From Deltaproteobacteria bacterium (lineage in GTDB: Bacteria; Desulfobacterota; Desulfomonilia; UBA1062): 64,000 nt of DNA. The DNA lies in assembly GCA_029547185.1 (NCBI GenBank), contig JAKPPU010000032.1, forward strand, positions 62,001 to 126,000, read 5' to 3'. A program made the translations under genes and the position numbers. The notes under the pieces are model-generated. The model was not told the origin of the DNA. It ran no database searches and worked only from the letters and a program-made list of their open reading frames with translations. Numbering within the stretch: position 1 is the stretch's first letter; each line of letters starts with the position of its first letter. Shown here one piece after another: positions 34,026-41,922 of this stretch.

Positions 34026-34931
34026 TCAGCGCTTGAAGATGTCCTTGATGGACCAGCCGCCTTTCTTCTTTTCATCGGGCGGCTTCGGGGAGCCTTCCGG
34101 AGCGTCGCTTCCCGGCCCCGGCGGGGCCGGCTCGGGCTCCTCGTACTCGGCAAGCCTCCCTTCGCCGAGGAACCGAAGGACCGGTCCCTGCGGGCTCAGG
34201 GAGAGGACATCGTTTACGTTGAGGGCTGCCTGGAGATCGATCGGGCGGCCGTTGATGGAGATGCTCTTCCTGCCGGTGAGGTCTTTGATCCAGTACTTGC
34301 CCTGAGCGAAAAAGATCTGGGCATGCCGGTCCGCAATGGAAGGATGGGTCATGATGAGGTCGTTGCCGGGCCCCTGACCGATGTTGACGGGAAGCTCCCT
34401 GTAGGAGTTGAGCGTGGGGCCGTACTGGACGATGAGCGGAACCTGGACCTTCCTGACGGCGATTTCCTCCGGTCGCCCCGGCGCTTCGGGTGCAGGCTTT
34501 TTCGGAGGTTCGGGAGCGGCTCTCTCCCCTGCAGGCGGCACCGGTACATCGACCTGCATCATGGGCTCCGGCCGGGTCACATTGAGGTTCTGCTCGATGT
34601 CGCGCATCTCGATGGCCTTGGCGAGGAAGCTCACCTTGGGCCCGTCCGGAGAGAACATGATGACGTCCCCGTCTTTGAGGAACACCTCTTTCACCTGCTT
34701 TCCGTTGACGAAGGTGCCGTTCGTGCTCCTGTCGACGAGCTTGAATCGGTTCCCCTCACGGACGATCTCGGCGTGGCTCCTCGATACGGCGGCAAGGTCC
34801 TTGGGAAACTGCATATCGCACGTCGGGTTCCTGCCTATGGTAATGGCAGGTCCGCTGAATTCCTGGATCCGGCCCTTGAGCGGGCCCTGGATATGGATGA
34901 GCTGGACAATGATAACCGGTTCAGTGTTCAT
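34026..34931 (-). CDS. Double FHA domain protein
   Basis: The 301-residue cytosolic protein has two forkhead-associated domains. The first spans residues about 20-100 (ITIGRNPTCDMQFP, AAVSRSHAEIVREG, VDRSTNGTFVNGKQV) and the second about 180-265 (VNIGQGPGNDLIMTHPSIAD, RHAQIFFAQGKYWIKDLTG, SISINGRPIDL). A Pro/Glu-rich linker joins them and a charged tail follows. The first domain has the full GRxxxxxxxxxxxxxSRxHAxxx...NGTxxNG phosphothreonine-binding set. FHA proteins act with the kinase and phosphatase encoded just downstream in T6SS-type threonine-phosphorylation switches. The start at 34931 follows gggaggc. It is divergent from the PP2C operon. Confidence 0.9.
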   Translation of the reverse strand: MNTEPVIIVQLIHIQGPLKGRIQEFSGPAITIGRNPTCDMQFPKDLAAVSRSHAEIVREGNRFKLVDRSTNGTFVNGKQVKEVFLKDGDVIMFSPDGPKVSFLAKAIEMRDIEQNLNVTRPEPMMQVDVPVPPAGERAAPEPPKKPAPEAPGRPEEIAVRKVQVPLIVQYGPTLNSYRELPVNIGQGPGNDLIMTHPSIADRHAQIFFAQGKYWIKDLTGRKSISINGRPIDLQAALNVNDVLSLSPQGPVLRFLGEGRLAEYEEPEPAPPGPGSDAPEGSPKPPDEKKKGGWSIKDIFKR

Positions 34932-35044
34932 GGATCTGCCTCCCTTCATCTTGTATGGGGACGCCGGGACATCATTTCTAGACCCCAACGTTACTACAAT
35001 TACGCCAAATCACTGTCAAGAAGATTGAACGGATAAGGGAGAGT

Positions 35045-35773
35045 ATGAACAGATCGGTCGGCAGAACAGATGTCGGGCTTGTGCGGAAGAACAACGAGGA
35101 TGCGTACGCAATCGACGACGCGGCAGGCTACTGCGCCCTGGCCGACGGCATGGGGGGCGCGGCCGCAGGCGAGATAGCGAGCCGGATCTTCGTGGACACC
35201 GTGCGCGGGATCTTTCCGGGCAGAGAGCCTTCGCCTCCGGGCGAATGCTCCACGCTGGTGCAGAGGGCCTTCGTCATCGCCAATCAGAGGATGCTCGACC
35301 ACGTAAGGGACAACCCCTCTCACCGGGGCATGGGCTGTACGGCAGAGCTCCTCGTGTATGCGGATGACGGCTTCGTCATAGGCCACATGGGGGACAGCAG
35401 GACCTACCGGTTGAGGAACGGTGTGCTCAAGCAGCTCACCAGGGACCACTCGCTCGTGCAGGAGCAGATCGAGAAGGGCATCATCACCCCCAGGGAGGCA
35501 CGGACGAGCCCCCACCGGAACATCATCCTGTGCGCCCTGGGGACGAGCGAAAACCCTGCCCTGGACATCATCAGGGGGAAGACCTTTGTCGGCGACCTGT
35601 TCCTCCTGTGCTCGGATGGCCTCACGGACATGATCGAAGACGATCGGATCCTCAGGATCCTAACCTCTTCGCAGGACCTCGCCGGGACCGCGGACGATCT
35701 CATTGCAGCAGCGAAGCAGGCAGGCGGAAAGGACAACGTCACCGTAGTGCTTTCACGGGTGGAGGCAGGATGA
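35045..35773 (+). CDS. PP2C-type Ser/Thr protein phosphatase (Stp1/PppA-like)
   Basis: The 242-residue soluble protein has the bacterial PP2C motifs: SVGRTDVGLVRKNNEDAYAI, ALADGMGGAAAGEIAS, GCTAELLVYADDGFVIGHMG, DSRTYRLRNG, LCSDGLTDMI and GKDNVTVVLS. Metal-binding aspartates are all present. It would reverse the kinase encoded 1 kb downstream and thereby control FHA binding, as PppA does for T6SS in Pseudomonas. It overlaps the protease gene by ATGA. Confidence 0.94.
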   Translation: MNRSVGRTDVGLVRKNNEDAYAIDDAAGYCALADGMGGAAAGEIASRIFVDTVRGIFPGREPSPPGECSTLVQRAFVIANQRMLDHVRDNPSHRGMGCTAELLVYADDGFVIGHMGDSRTYRLRNGVLKQLTRDHSLVQEQIEKGIITPREARTSPHRNIILCALGTSENPALDIIRGKTFVGDLFLLCSDGLTDMIEDDRILRILTSSQDLAGTADDLIAAAKQAGGKDNVTVVLSRVEAG

Positions 35774-36714
35774 AAAGACTGCATATCATTTTACTTTCTT
35801 TGCTTCTTTCCATAGCGCCCCTGTTCTCGACCGCTCGCTGCGGCGAGCCGAAGGTCTTCGCCCTGACGAGATCCGAAGCGGTTGATGCCGTGAGCGGGTG
35901 GTTCGAAAAGTCCGGGTTTGCCGTAACGAAAGCAAGCGGCAGGGAGAGCCTCGAGATCAGGGCACTCAAGGGAAATGAGGAATGGATCGTAACGCTCAAG
36001 CCCCACTCGCCCCTCGCCAGCGAGATCAGCGCTTCCTACCGGATGAGCGGTGTCCGGAGCCAGGATGAGGTCCGGAACCTGTGGAACTTCCTCTCGGGAT
36101 ATGGAAACGGGTCCCATGCCCAGATCGATGCATCGAGCTCAGGCATCCCGGGAAGCATCCGGGCTTGGAGAGAATCCGTGGTTTGCCTCAGTGCAAAGAC
36201 CGCTGACGAACTGTACCAGTTTTCCGGGTTCGTGGTCGACACCTCGGGTCTGATCCTGTGCACTGCCCACAACCTCAAGGGCGTCAGGGAGATCGTCGTC
36301 ACGTTCTCTGACGGGCGCACACGGCCGGGCACGATCGTGAAGATCGATGAAGAGCGGGACCTCTCCCTGATCGATGTGGGGACGACATTGAGAAAGGCTG
36401 TTTCGCCCGTGGGGGGGGCCATGAGCGTCCGGTCGGGCCAGAAGCTCTTTTCCGTGGGCTGTCCCGAGGGCTTGAGCGGCACCATATACGCGGGCGTCAT
36501 CAGCGGCCCGCCCCGGGCCGTGGGAGGCCAGCGCCTGTGGCAGGCGGGAATGAAGGTGTACCCGGGAAGCTCGGGGAGCCCGGTCTTCGACGAGCAGGGA
36601 AACCTCGTGGCAGTGGTCAAGGGAAGGCGCCGGGGCACCGACTCCACGGGTTTTCTCATCCCTCACGGTACCATCGTCTCCTTTATCAGGGGCGGCAGGC
36701 ATGGGAAGAAATAG
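35770..36714 (+). CDS. Exported trypsin-like serine protease (S1 family)
   Basis: The 314-residue protein has a signal peptide (MKRLHIILLSLLLSIAPLFS), an unassigned N-terminal alpha/beta segment to about residue 130 and a trypsin-like domain. The triad is visible: His in ILCTAHNLKGV, Asp in EERDLSLIDVG and Ser in VYPGSSGSPVFDEQGNLVAV. The cut site is probably TARCGEP. It starts within the stop of the PP2C gene (ATGA), so it is coexpressed with the signalling pair. PDZ domains are absent, unlike HtrA. Its place between phosphatase and kinase genes suggests an envelope sensor role, which is inference. Confidence 0.85.
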   Translation: MKRLHIILLSLLLSIAPLFSTARCGEPKVFALTRSEAVDAVSGWFEKSGFAVTKASGRESLEIRALKGNEEWIVTLKPHSPLASEISASYRMSGVRSQDEVRNLWNFLSGYGNGSHAQIDASSSGIPGSIRAWRESVVCLSAKTADELYQFSGFVVDTSGLILCTAHNLKGVREIVVTFSDGRTRPGTIVKIDEERDLSLIDVGTTLRKAVSPVGGAMSVRSGQKLFSVGCPEGLSGTIYAGVISGPPRAVGGQRLWQAGMKVYPGSSGSPVFDEQGNLVAVVKGRRRGTDSTGFLIPHGTIVSFIRGGRHGKK

Positions 36715-36770
36715 GGCAGGCTTCATAGGCATTGCTTATTGTGAAAACTCCTCATATGATAGGAACATCT

Positions 36771-38015
36771 ATGGAAGGCACTGAGACAAGCCTGAAGTAC
36801 GGGCGCTATGAAATCGTGGAGCAGATCGGCAGGGGTGCCATGGGGGTCGTCTACAGGGCGCACGATCCCCAGATCAACCGGACGGTGGCCTTGAAGGTCC
36901 TCAGGGAAGACAGGGTCACGAGCGAGGATTTCGTCCAGCGGTTCCTCAGGGAGGCCATGGCCATCGGCCGCCTCTCGCACCCGAACATCGTCACGGTCTA
37001 CGACATCGGGCAGGATCATGGAACGGTGTACATCGCCATGGAATTCCTCGAAGGCGAGCCCTTAAACGAGGCCATCAGAAGGCGTACTCCCGATGCATCA
37101 TGGGTTGCAGGCATCGCCGTCCAGCTTGCGGAAAGCCTCGCGTATGCCCACTCGAAGGGAATCGTGCACCGGGACATCAAACCTTCGAACATCATCCTCA
37201 CACCCGACGGACAGGTGAAGATCACGGACTTCGGGATCGCCCACATCGAAGATCCGGACATGACCCAGCAGACCCAGGCAGGCCAGATCCTGGGGACGCC
37301 GATCTACATGTCTCCCGAGCAGGTGATCGGAAGCAGGCTCGACGGCCGCTCGGACCTCTACTCCCTGAGCGTCATCCTCTACGAGACCGCTGTGGGCAGG
37401 AGGCCTTACTCGGGCGAGAACATCGCGGCGATCTTCCATGCCATAACACAGGACAATCCGGCTCCACCGGCGCAGATGGATCCGGGGGTGCCGGAGGCCT
37501 TGTCCGATCTCATCATGAAGGGCATGGAAAAGGACATCGACAAGCGCTTCCAGAGCGGCGCTGAGATGGCCCGGGCTTTCCGGGATTTCCTGAAAAGCCT
37601 CGAGGTGAAAGACTCCGCACCGGAGGCGCCGGCCCGGGAGGGGGGGCGGCAGGGTCTCTTGATTATCGTCATCCTCGTGCTCGTCGCCCTCATGGCCGGA
37701 GGAGGCTTTTTCTATCTCTCGCACAGGCAGGCGCCCTCTCCGGAGAAACCGCGGGATGCCGGCGTTCAGGCCCCTCTCGAAGCACCCGTGGCGAAGGCAT
37801 GGGTGAATATCGAGAGCGACCCGAGCGGTGCCCGGGTATTCATCGACAATGCGCTTGCCGGCAAGACGCCGCTCAAGATCGATATTCCCCTGGGCAAGCA
37901 CGAGATCCGCATGAGCCTGCCCGATTACGAGGTGTGGGAGGCGCAGATCGATCTCGACAAGCCGGACGATGTCGTGCCCTTGTCCGTCAAGCTGGTGCCC
38001 GCAGGCGGAGGGTGA
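36771..38015 (+). CDS. Transmembrane Ser/Thr protein kinase with PEGA domain
   Basis: The 414-residue protein is a Hanks-type kinase: glycine loop IGRGAMGVVY, catalytic Lys42 in VALKVL, HRDIKPSN, DFG and SPEQ of the activation segment, and the RRPYSGE end. A membrane helix (LLIIVILVLVALMAGGGFFY, near residues 300-320) leads to a periplasmic PEGA domain (VNIESDPSGARVFIDNALAG). The start at 36771 lies behind atagga; the frame also runs up to a TTG at 36732. With the FHA protein and PP2C it forms a complete threonine-phosphorylation module of the PpkA/PppA/Fha type. Confidence 0.93.
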   Translation: MEGTETSLKYGRYEIVEQIGRGAMGVVYRAHDPQINRTVALKVLREDRVTSEDFVQRFLREAMAIGRLSHPNIVTVYDIGQDHGTVYIAMEFLEGEPLNEAIRRRTPDASWVAGIAVQLAESLAYAHSKGIVHRDIKPSNIILTPDGQVKITDFGIAHIEDPDMTQQTQAGQILGTPIYMSPEQVIGSRLDGRSDLYSLSVILYETAVGRRPYSGENIAAIFHAITQDNPAPPAQMDPGVPEALSDLIMKGMEKDIDKRFQSGAEMARAFRDFLKSLEVKDSAPEAPAREGGRQGLLIIVILVLVALMAGGGFFYLSHRQAPSPEKPRDAGVQAPLEAPVAKAWVNIESDPSGARVFIDNALAGKTPLKIDIPLGKHEIRMSLPDYEVWEAQIDLDKPDDVVPLSVKLVPAGGG

Positions 38016-38119
38016 GGCTGCATACACATGCAAAGGCAAGCTGCGGGGGCGTGACGGATCCGGCGGCTTACAGGGGGGCTTGATCCCCATATATGAATAA
38101 ACTGCGAGGAGGAGGTACG

Positions 38120-40069
38120 ATGACACTCTTGAAACGCTGTGCAATCCTGGCCTTTCTGATCCTCTGGGCTGTTCCGGCCGGGACGGTCTTCGCCGGGATA
38201 GAGAAGGGCAAGCCGGTCCCGAACTTTTCCCTTAAAGATACGAAGGGAAAAACCTACGATCTCGGCTCTGCAAAGGCAAGCTCGATGATGATCCTCTATT
38301 TCTTCGATGCGGCATCGAGGCCGAGCCAGGAATTCCTGCTCACGATCGACAGCCTGGCAAACAAATACCAGGCTGCGGGCCTCACGGTATGGGGCATCAC
38401 GAGTTCGCCCAAGGACAAGGTGAATGCCTTCGTCCAGAAAGCGAGCCCGGGATTTCCCATTCTCATGGACAGCGCACGCGTTTCCGACGCGTATAATGCC
38501 AGGCTTATTCTGCCCACCACGTGCATCGTCGGCCCCGGATTCAAGCTGCTCGACTATTTCCAGGGGGGCGGCAAAAGCACGAACGCCATGCTCGTGAAGC
38601 TGGCCGAGCGGACCCTGCAGCAAAACCAGCCGAAGCTCGCCGGGGCGATCAGCGACCATGTCGTCAAGAGCGATCCGAAGAACGGCAAGGCCCGGATGGT
38701 GAAGGGATATGCAGCGCTCAAGGCAGGCCAGGTGTCTGACGCCGAGAAGACCTTCTCTGCTCTGAGCAGGGAGAAAGGCCAGGAAAAAATCCTGGGCAAA
38801 GAGGGACTCGCAGGCGTGTATGCCTTCAAGGGCGAAAACGACAAGGCCCTCAAGCTGGCTGACGAGGTCCAGAAGAAGGCGCCGGAGAGATCGTACGCCT
38901 ATGTGATCAAGGGCGATGTCCTTTACAGCAAGGACAAGGCCAAGGCCGAGGAGCAATACCGCAACGCCGTCGAAAAGAAGGAGGCGGAAGATTTCCAGAA
39001 GGCGGCCGCCTACAACAAGCTGGGGCGCCTCTATGCAGGCGCGGGCAAGTATGACCAGTCGCGGCAGCTCTATGACCGGGCCGTTGCCCTCGATCCGTAC
39101 TACGTGGAGGCCATGACCAACAAGGGAATGACCTATGAAAAGCAGGGCGACTGGAGCAAGGCCCTCGACGAGTACCGGCAGGGCCAGGCAGTGAACAGGG
39201 ACGATGTCTTTGCCGGGGCGCTTGCCAAGAGGGCTTCCGAAATGCTCGCCTATCAGGGCGATGCCAAGCAGAAGGAGCGCATCGACAAGCTCGTGAAAGA
39301 GCTCTCCGAGCGCTACCGCTCTCAGGACAAGGCGTCCGCCAAGACCGAAGAGGATACCTGGACATCGAAGCCCATGGTCATCTCGTTCGTCGACTTCCAG
39401 GAGACAGGCGTTCTGAGCGACAGGGACGGGTTCTCCACCGTGTTTACGACCCAGCTTGCAGACCAGCTCAATGCCTCGGGAAGGGTCAGAGTGGTCGAGA
39501 GGGTTCTCGTCGAGCGGCTCCTCGAGGAGCTGAACATCGGATCATCCGAGCTGGCAGACCCGGCGACCTCCCTGAAGCTGGGCAAGGTGCTGGCTGCAAA
39601 ACTCATGGGTACCGGCACGATCCTCCACCTGTCGGGGGGCTCCATGATGAGCCTGAGGCTCATCGACACCGAGACGAGCGCCATCCCTCACGTCATCATC
39701 CGCCAGATCCCGCAGGCCTCACCGCTGAAGAAAGAGCTCGGCTCACTGGGCAGGGAGGTGCTTGCCTCGATCATGCAGAACTATCCCCTCCACGCCTATG
39801 TGGTCAATGCGGATGAGAAGCAGGTCATGATCAACCTGGGCGCCAACCAGGGTGTGGTGTCGGGGACGGCCTTCGAGGTCATCGAGGAAAAGGCTGCGGT
39901 CGAATACAAGGGGAAGAAGCTCCAATCCGCACCCGAGACCGTTGCAAAGCTCGAGGTGGTCAAGGTGGAGCCCGATCTCTCCTACTGCCGGATCGTCGAG
40001 AAGAAAAGGGACATCAAACGCGACGACAAGGCGGTCGAGAAGATCGACGAGGCGCTCGTAAAGGGCTGA
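38120..40069 (+). CDS. Exported thioredoxin-fold/TPR/CsgG-like multidomain protein without redox cysteines
   Basis: The 649-residue protein has a signal peptide (LLKRCAILAFLILWAVPAGT), a redoxin/AhpC-TSA-type domain to about residue 165 (KGKPVPNFSLKDTKGKTYDL), about four TPR repeats (residues 180-400, for example YNKLGRLYAGAGKYDQSRQL), then a CsgG/FlgT-like part (FVDFQETGVLSDRDGFSTVF, VERVLVERLLEELNIGSSEL) with a GANQGVVSGTAFEV C-terminal block. Where active TlpA/AhpC proteins have a cysteine motif, this one reads LYFFDAASRPSQEFL, so the thioredoxin fold is probably a binding module. It likely sits in the periplasm or outer membrane. The ATG follows ggaggagg. Confidence 0.8.
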   Translation: MTLLKRCAILAFLILWAVPAGTVFAGIEKGKPVPNFSLKDTKGKTYDLGSAKASSMMILYFFDAASRPSQEFLLTIDSLANKYQAAGLTVWGITSSPKDKVNAFVQKASPGFPILMDSARVSDAYNARLILPTTCIVGPGFKLLDYFQGGGKSTNAMLVKLAERTLQQNQPKLAGAISDHVVKSDPKNGKARMVKGYAALKAGQVSDAEKTFSALSREKGQEKILGKEGLAGVYAFKGENDKALKLADEVQKKAPERSYAYVIKGDVLYSKDKAKAEEQYRNAVEKKEAEDFQKAAAYNKLGRLYAGAGKYDQSRQLYDRAVALDPYYVEAMTNKGMTYEKQGDWSKALDEYRQGQAVNRDDVFAGALAKRASEMLAYQGDAKQKERIDKLVKELSERYRSQDKASAKTEEDTWTSKPMVISFVDFQETGVLSDRDGFSTVFTTQLADQLNASGRVRVVERVLVERLLEELNIGSSELADPATSLKLGKVLAAKLMGTGTILHLSGGSMMSLRLIDTETSAIPHVIIRQIPQASPLKKELGSLGREVLASIMQNYPLHAYVVNADEKQVMINLGANQGVVSGTAFEVIEEKAAVEYKGKKLQSAPETVAKLEVVKVEPDLSYCRIVEKKRDIKRDDKAVEKIDEALVKG

Positions 40070-40073
40070 TCGC

Positions 40074-40595
40074 ATGAGCTCTCAAGGATTGGACACGCTC
40101 ATGAAACCGGCCTTCCTTTTCCTGTATATCCTGGCTGCCCTTTCAGGGTGTGCGGCCCTCAACAAGGGCGAGCCTGCAGAGCCTTCCGCCGATGCCGCTG
40201 TCGCCGTCTGGGACCTCGAGGACTTGAGCTATGGCCCGGCACCGTTTCCGGACATGAGCGAGATGCTCTCCGGCCAGATCATCGAGACCGTCAGGCAGAA
40301 GGGCGAGCACGAGGTGATCGAGCGGCAGAAGCTTCTCATGGTGCTCGAAGAGCAGCGCATCGGCTCTTCGTCCCTTGCGGACGAGGGTACGAAGCTCCGT
40401 TTGGGAAAGCTCTCCGGTGCACGGCTCATGATCTTCGGGGCGTACCAGGTGGCAGGCAAGACCATGCGGATGGACTTGAGGCTCGTGGATGTGGAGACCG
40501 GCAGGATCCTCAAAACCTCTGAGAAGACCGCGGGGGCCTTTGACTTGAACGGCTGGCTCTCCGCGGCGTCTCATGCCGCAGAAGAGCTTTTCTGA
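40074..40595 (+). CDS. CsgG-like lipoprotein
   Basis: The 173-residue protein has a lipoprotein signal with lipobox ALSGC (cysteine near residue 26) and a CsgG-like domain parallel to the previous protein: VWDLEDLSYGPAPFPDMSEM, VIERQKLLMVLEEQRIGSSS, LGKLSGARLMIFGAYQVAG and DLRLVDVETGRILKTSEK. The short distance (4 nt) and shared domain suggest a paired complex at the outer membrane. The ATG at 40074 sits behind aaaggg; an internal ATG at 40101 would shorten the signal but has no site. It ends the signalling operon. Confidence 0.82.
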   Translation: MSSQGLDTLMKPAFLFLYILAALSGCAALNKGEPAEPSADAAVAVWDLEDLSYGPAPFPDMSEMLSGQIIETVRQKGEHEVIERQKLLMVLEEQRIGSSSLADEGTKLRLGKLSGARLMIFGAYQVAGKTMRMDLRLVDVETGRILKTSEKTAGAFDLNGWLSAASHAAEELF

Positions 40596-40661
40596 CGAAA
40601 CGTAATCGTGCTGGAGCGGCGCCGGCCGCTGCCGCCGACTGCTCACACCCGAGCGCGCTCC

Positions 40662-40763
40662 TGCCATCTGAGGGACAAGGTCGACCGCGGCTTCGACAAG
40701 AAGCTCCTCCACACCATCAGAGGCGTCGGCTACGTGCTCGAAGACCGGGATAAAAAGGAATAG
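40662..40763 (+). pseudogene. C-terminal fragment of an OmpR-type response regulator
   Basis: The frame reads CHLRDKVDRGFDKKLLHTIR then GVGYVLEDRDKKE and a stop. This is the recognition helix and wing of an OmpR/PhoB winged-helix regulator (xxLRxKldxxxxxxLIxTvRGxGYxLe). The receiver domain and first two-thirds of the DNA-binding domain are missing; the sequence in 40596-40661 shows only GC-rich noise. A remnant of a lost two-component system. Confidence 0.7.
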
Positions 40764-40793
40764 CTGCCGCAGCCGAATCCGCTGTCGAGAACG

Positions 40794-40833
40794 GGCCGAT
40801 GCTTCCCTGCCCTGCGGCAGGGAAGCATCGGCC
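40794..40833. repeat. Perfect 18-bp inverted repeat with tetraloop
   Basis: ggccgatgcttccctgcc at 40794-40811 pairs exactly with ggcagggaagcatcggcc at 40816-40833 around a ctgc loop. No T run follows on either strand, so it is not a textbook terminator; it may still stop transcription after the CsgG-like gene or mark an old element. The rest of 40834-40954 is AT-rich promoter-like sequence before the 66-residue gene. Confidence 0.75.
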
Positions 40834-40954
40834 GCCGAAAAGACGTCTCAAAAAGTCCGAAATGCAGGGCGGTGCAAAATGTCCCTGTACATTATGCTCT
40901 TAATTATATAATATATGCAGCTGTTCACAGACTTGATCGTGGTCCGGAGGTTTT

Positions 40955-41155
40955 ATGTCGGAAATGTGGGCAGTCGCAGTTGATCAGTCCGGTGGAATGC
41001 AGGGAAAATTTCAGTGGATAAGGGATCACAGCGGGGGCATCATGACATTCGGCTCCAAGTGGGAAGCGAGAAAATGGGTCCTGACGAGGAGCACGATCGA
41101 CCAGGACAGGAATGAAATCGTGTTCGTCAAACTGACCAGGAAAGATCAGGCTTAA
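40955..41155 (+). CDS. Small hypothetical protein, 66 residues
   Basis: A short soluble protein (MSEMWAVAVDQSGGMQGKFQ) with a WEARKWVL helix and a basic end. The ATG has a good cggagg site, an AT-rich promoter-like stretch lies upstream (tatataatatatgc near 40900) and a strong terminator follows at 41183. These signals support a real single-gene unit. No family is recognised. Confidence 0.65.
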   Translation: MSEMWAVAVDQSGGMQGKFQWIRDHSGGIMTFGSKWEARKWVLTRSTIDQDRNEIVFVKLTRKDQA

Positions 41156-41182
41156 AAAATCATATCCGGGTTTCCATAGCCA

Positions 41183-41223
41183 TAAAAAAACGCGGCTGCC
41201 TGTGAAGGCAGCCGCGTTTTTTT
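41183..41223. terminator. Bidirectional Rho-independent terminator
   Basis: An exact stem of aaaaaaacgcggctgcct and aggcagccgcgttttttt around a gtga loop, with A and T runs on both sides, so it terminates on both strands. It separates the 66-residue gene from the convergent formate dehydrogenase operon. Confidence 0.93.
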
Positions 41224-41288
41224 ATGTTTCGGACAGTTCACTCAAGGCCCTTTCCCGAAGATGGAGAAAGGGCCTTGAATCTCATGAA

Positions 41289-41921
41289 TCAAGCTGCCTC
41301 GGTCTTCTTGCTGCGCTCCTCGAACCAGCGCGGACAGTGCGTTTCGCACCATGCCTTCGTGCACTTTCCCGTGAACATGGCCGATGCCGTTCCCGGGTTT
41401 CCGATCGTCCCGAGATAGAAGTGCACGACAAAGAATGAGCCGATGACCATCGCGCTCAGGGCATGGAGGGTGAATGCCCATATGGCGAGGTCGTTCGGGA
41501 AGATGTCAGCGTTCCACATCATCAAGCCGGAGAGCGCGATGATCGCCCCGAAGACGATGACGCACCAGAAGAAGGCCTTCTGGCCGGCATTGTACTTGTA
41601 GACCGGGGGCAGGTTGTTGGTGGGCCAGAGGTAGCCTCCGCCGTTTAAGATCCACTTGGCGTCGTCCGCCTCGAAGACGCAGTCCTTCTTCCACATGAAG
41701 TATCCGTAGATGAGGGAAGCGGTGAATATCACACCCGAGAAGATATGGATCCACTTTGCCGCATAGTAGCCGCCGAACAGCGCGGGTATGAAGCTCCACG
41801 AGCTGAACATGAAGCCCAGCCCCGTGAAGAGACAGAGGAGGCAGCTTCCGGCCAGAAGCCAGTGGGCTATCCGCTCGGTGGCGTCCGTTACCTGAACCAT
41901 TTCCTGTGCATGATCCGACAT
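41289..41921 (-). CDS. fdnI: Formate dehydrogenase gamma subunit, cytochrome b556
   Basis: The 210-residue integral membrane protein has four helices and the histidines of a diheme cytochrome b (ERIAHWLLAG, KWIHIFSGVIF, TLHALSAM, VVHFYLG). The block NPGTASAMFTGKCTKAWCETHC is a typical C-terminal FdnI/FdoI-like segment. It anchors the alpha-beta dimer and passes electrons from formate to the quinone pool. The ATG at 41921 has gggggtga upstream, overlapping the stop region of the beta gene. It is the last gene of the operon. Confidence 0.93.
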   Translation of the reverse strand: MSDHAQEMVQVTDATERIAHWLLAGSCLLCLFTGLGFMFSSWSFIPALFGGYYAAKWIHIFSGVIFTASLIYGYFMWKKDCVFEADDAKWILNGGGYLWPTNNLPPVYKYNAGQKAFFWCVIVFGAIIALSGLMMWNADIFPNDLAIWAFTLHALSAMVIGSFFVVHFYLGTIGNPGTASAMFTGKCTKAWCETHCPRWFEERSKKTEAA

Positions 41922-41922
41922 A

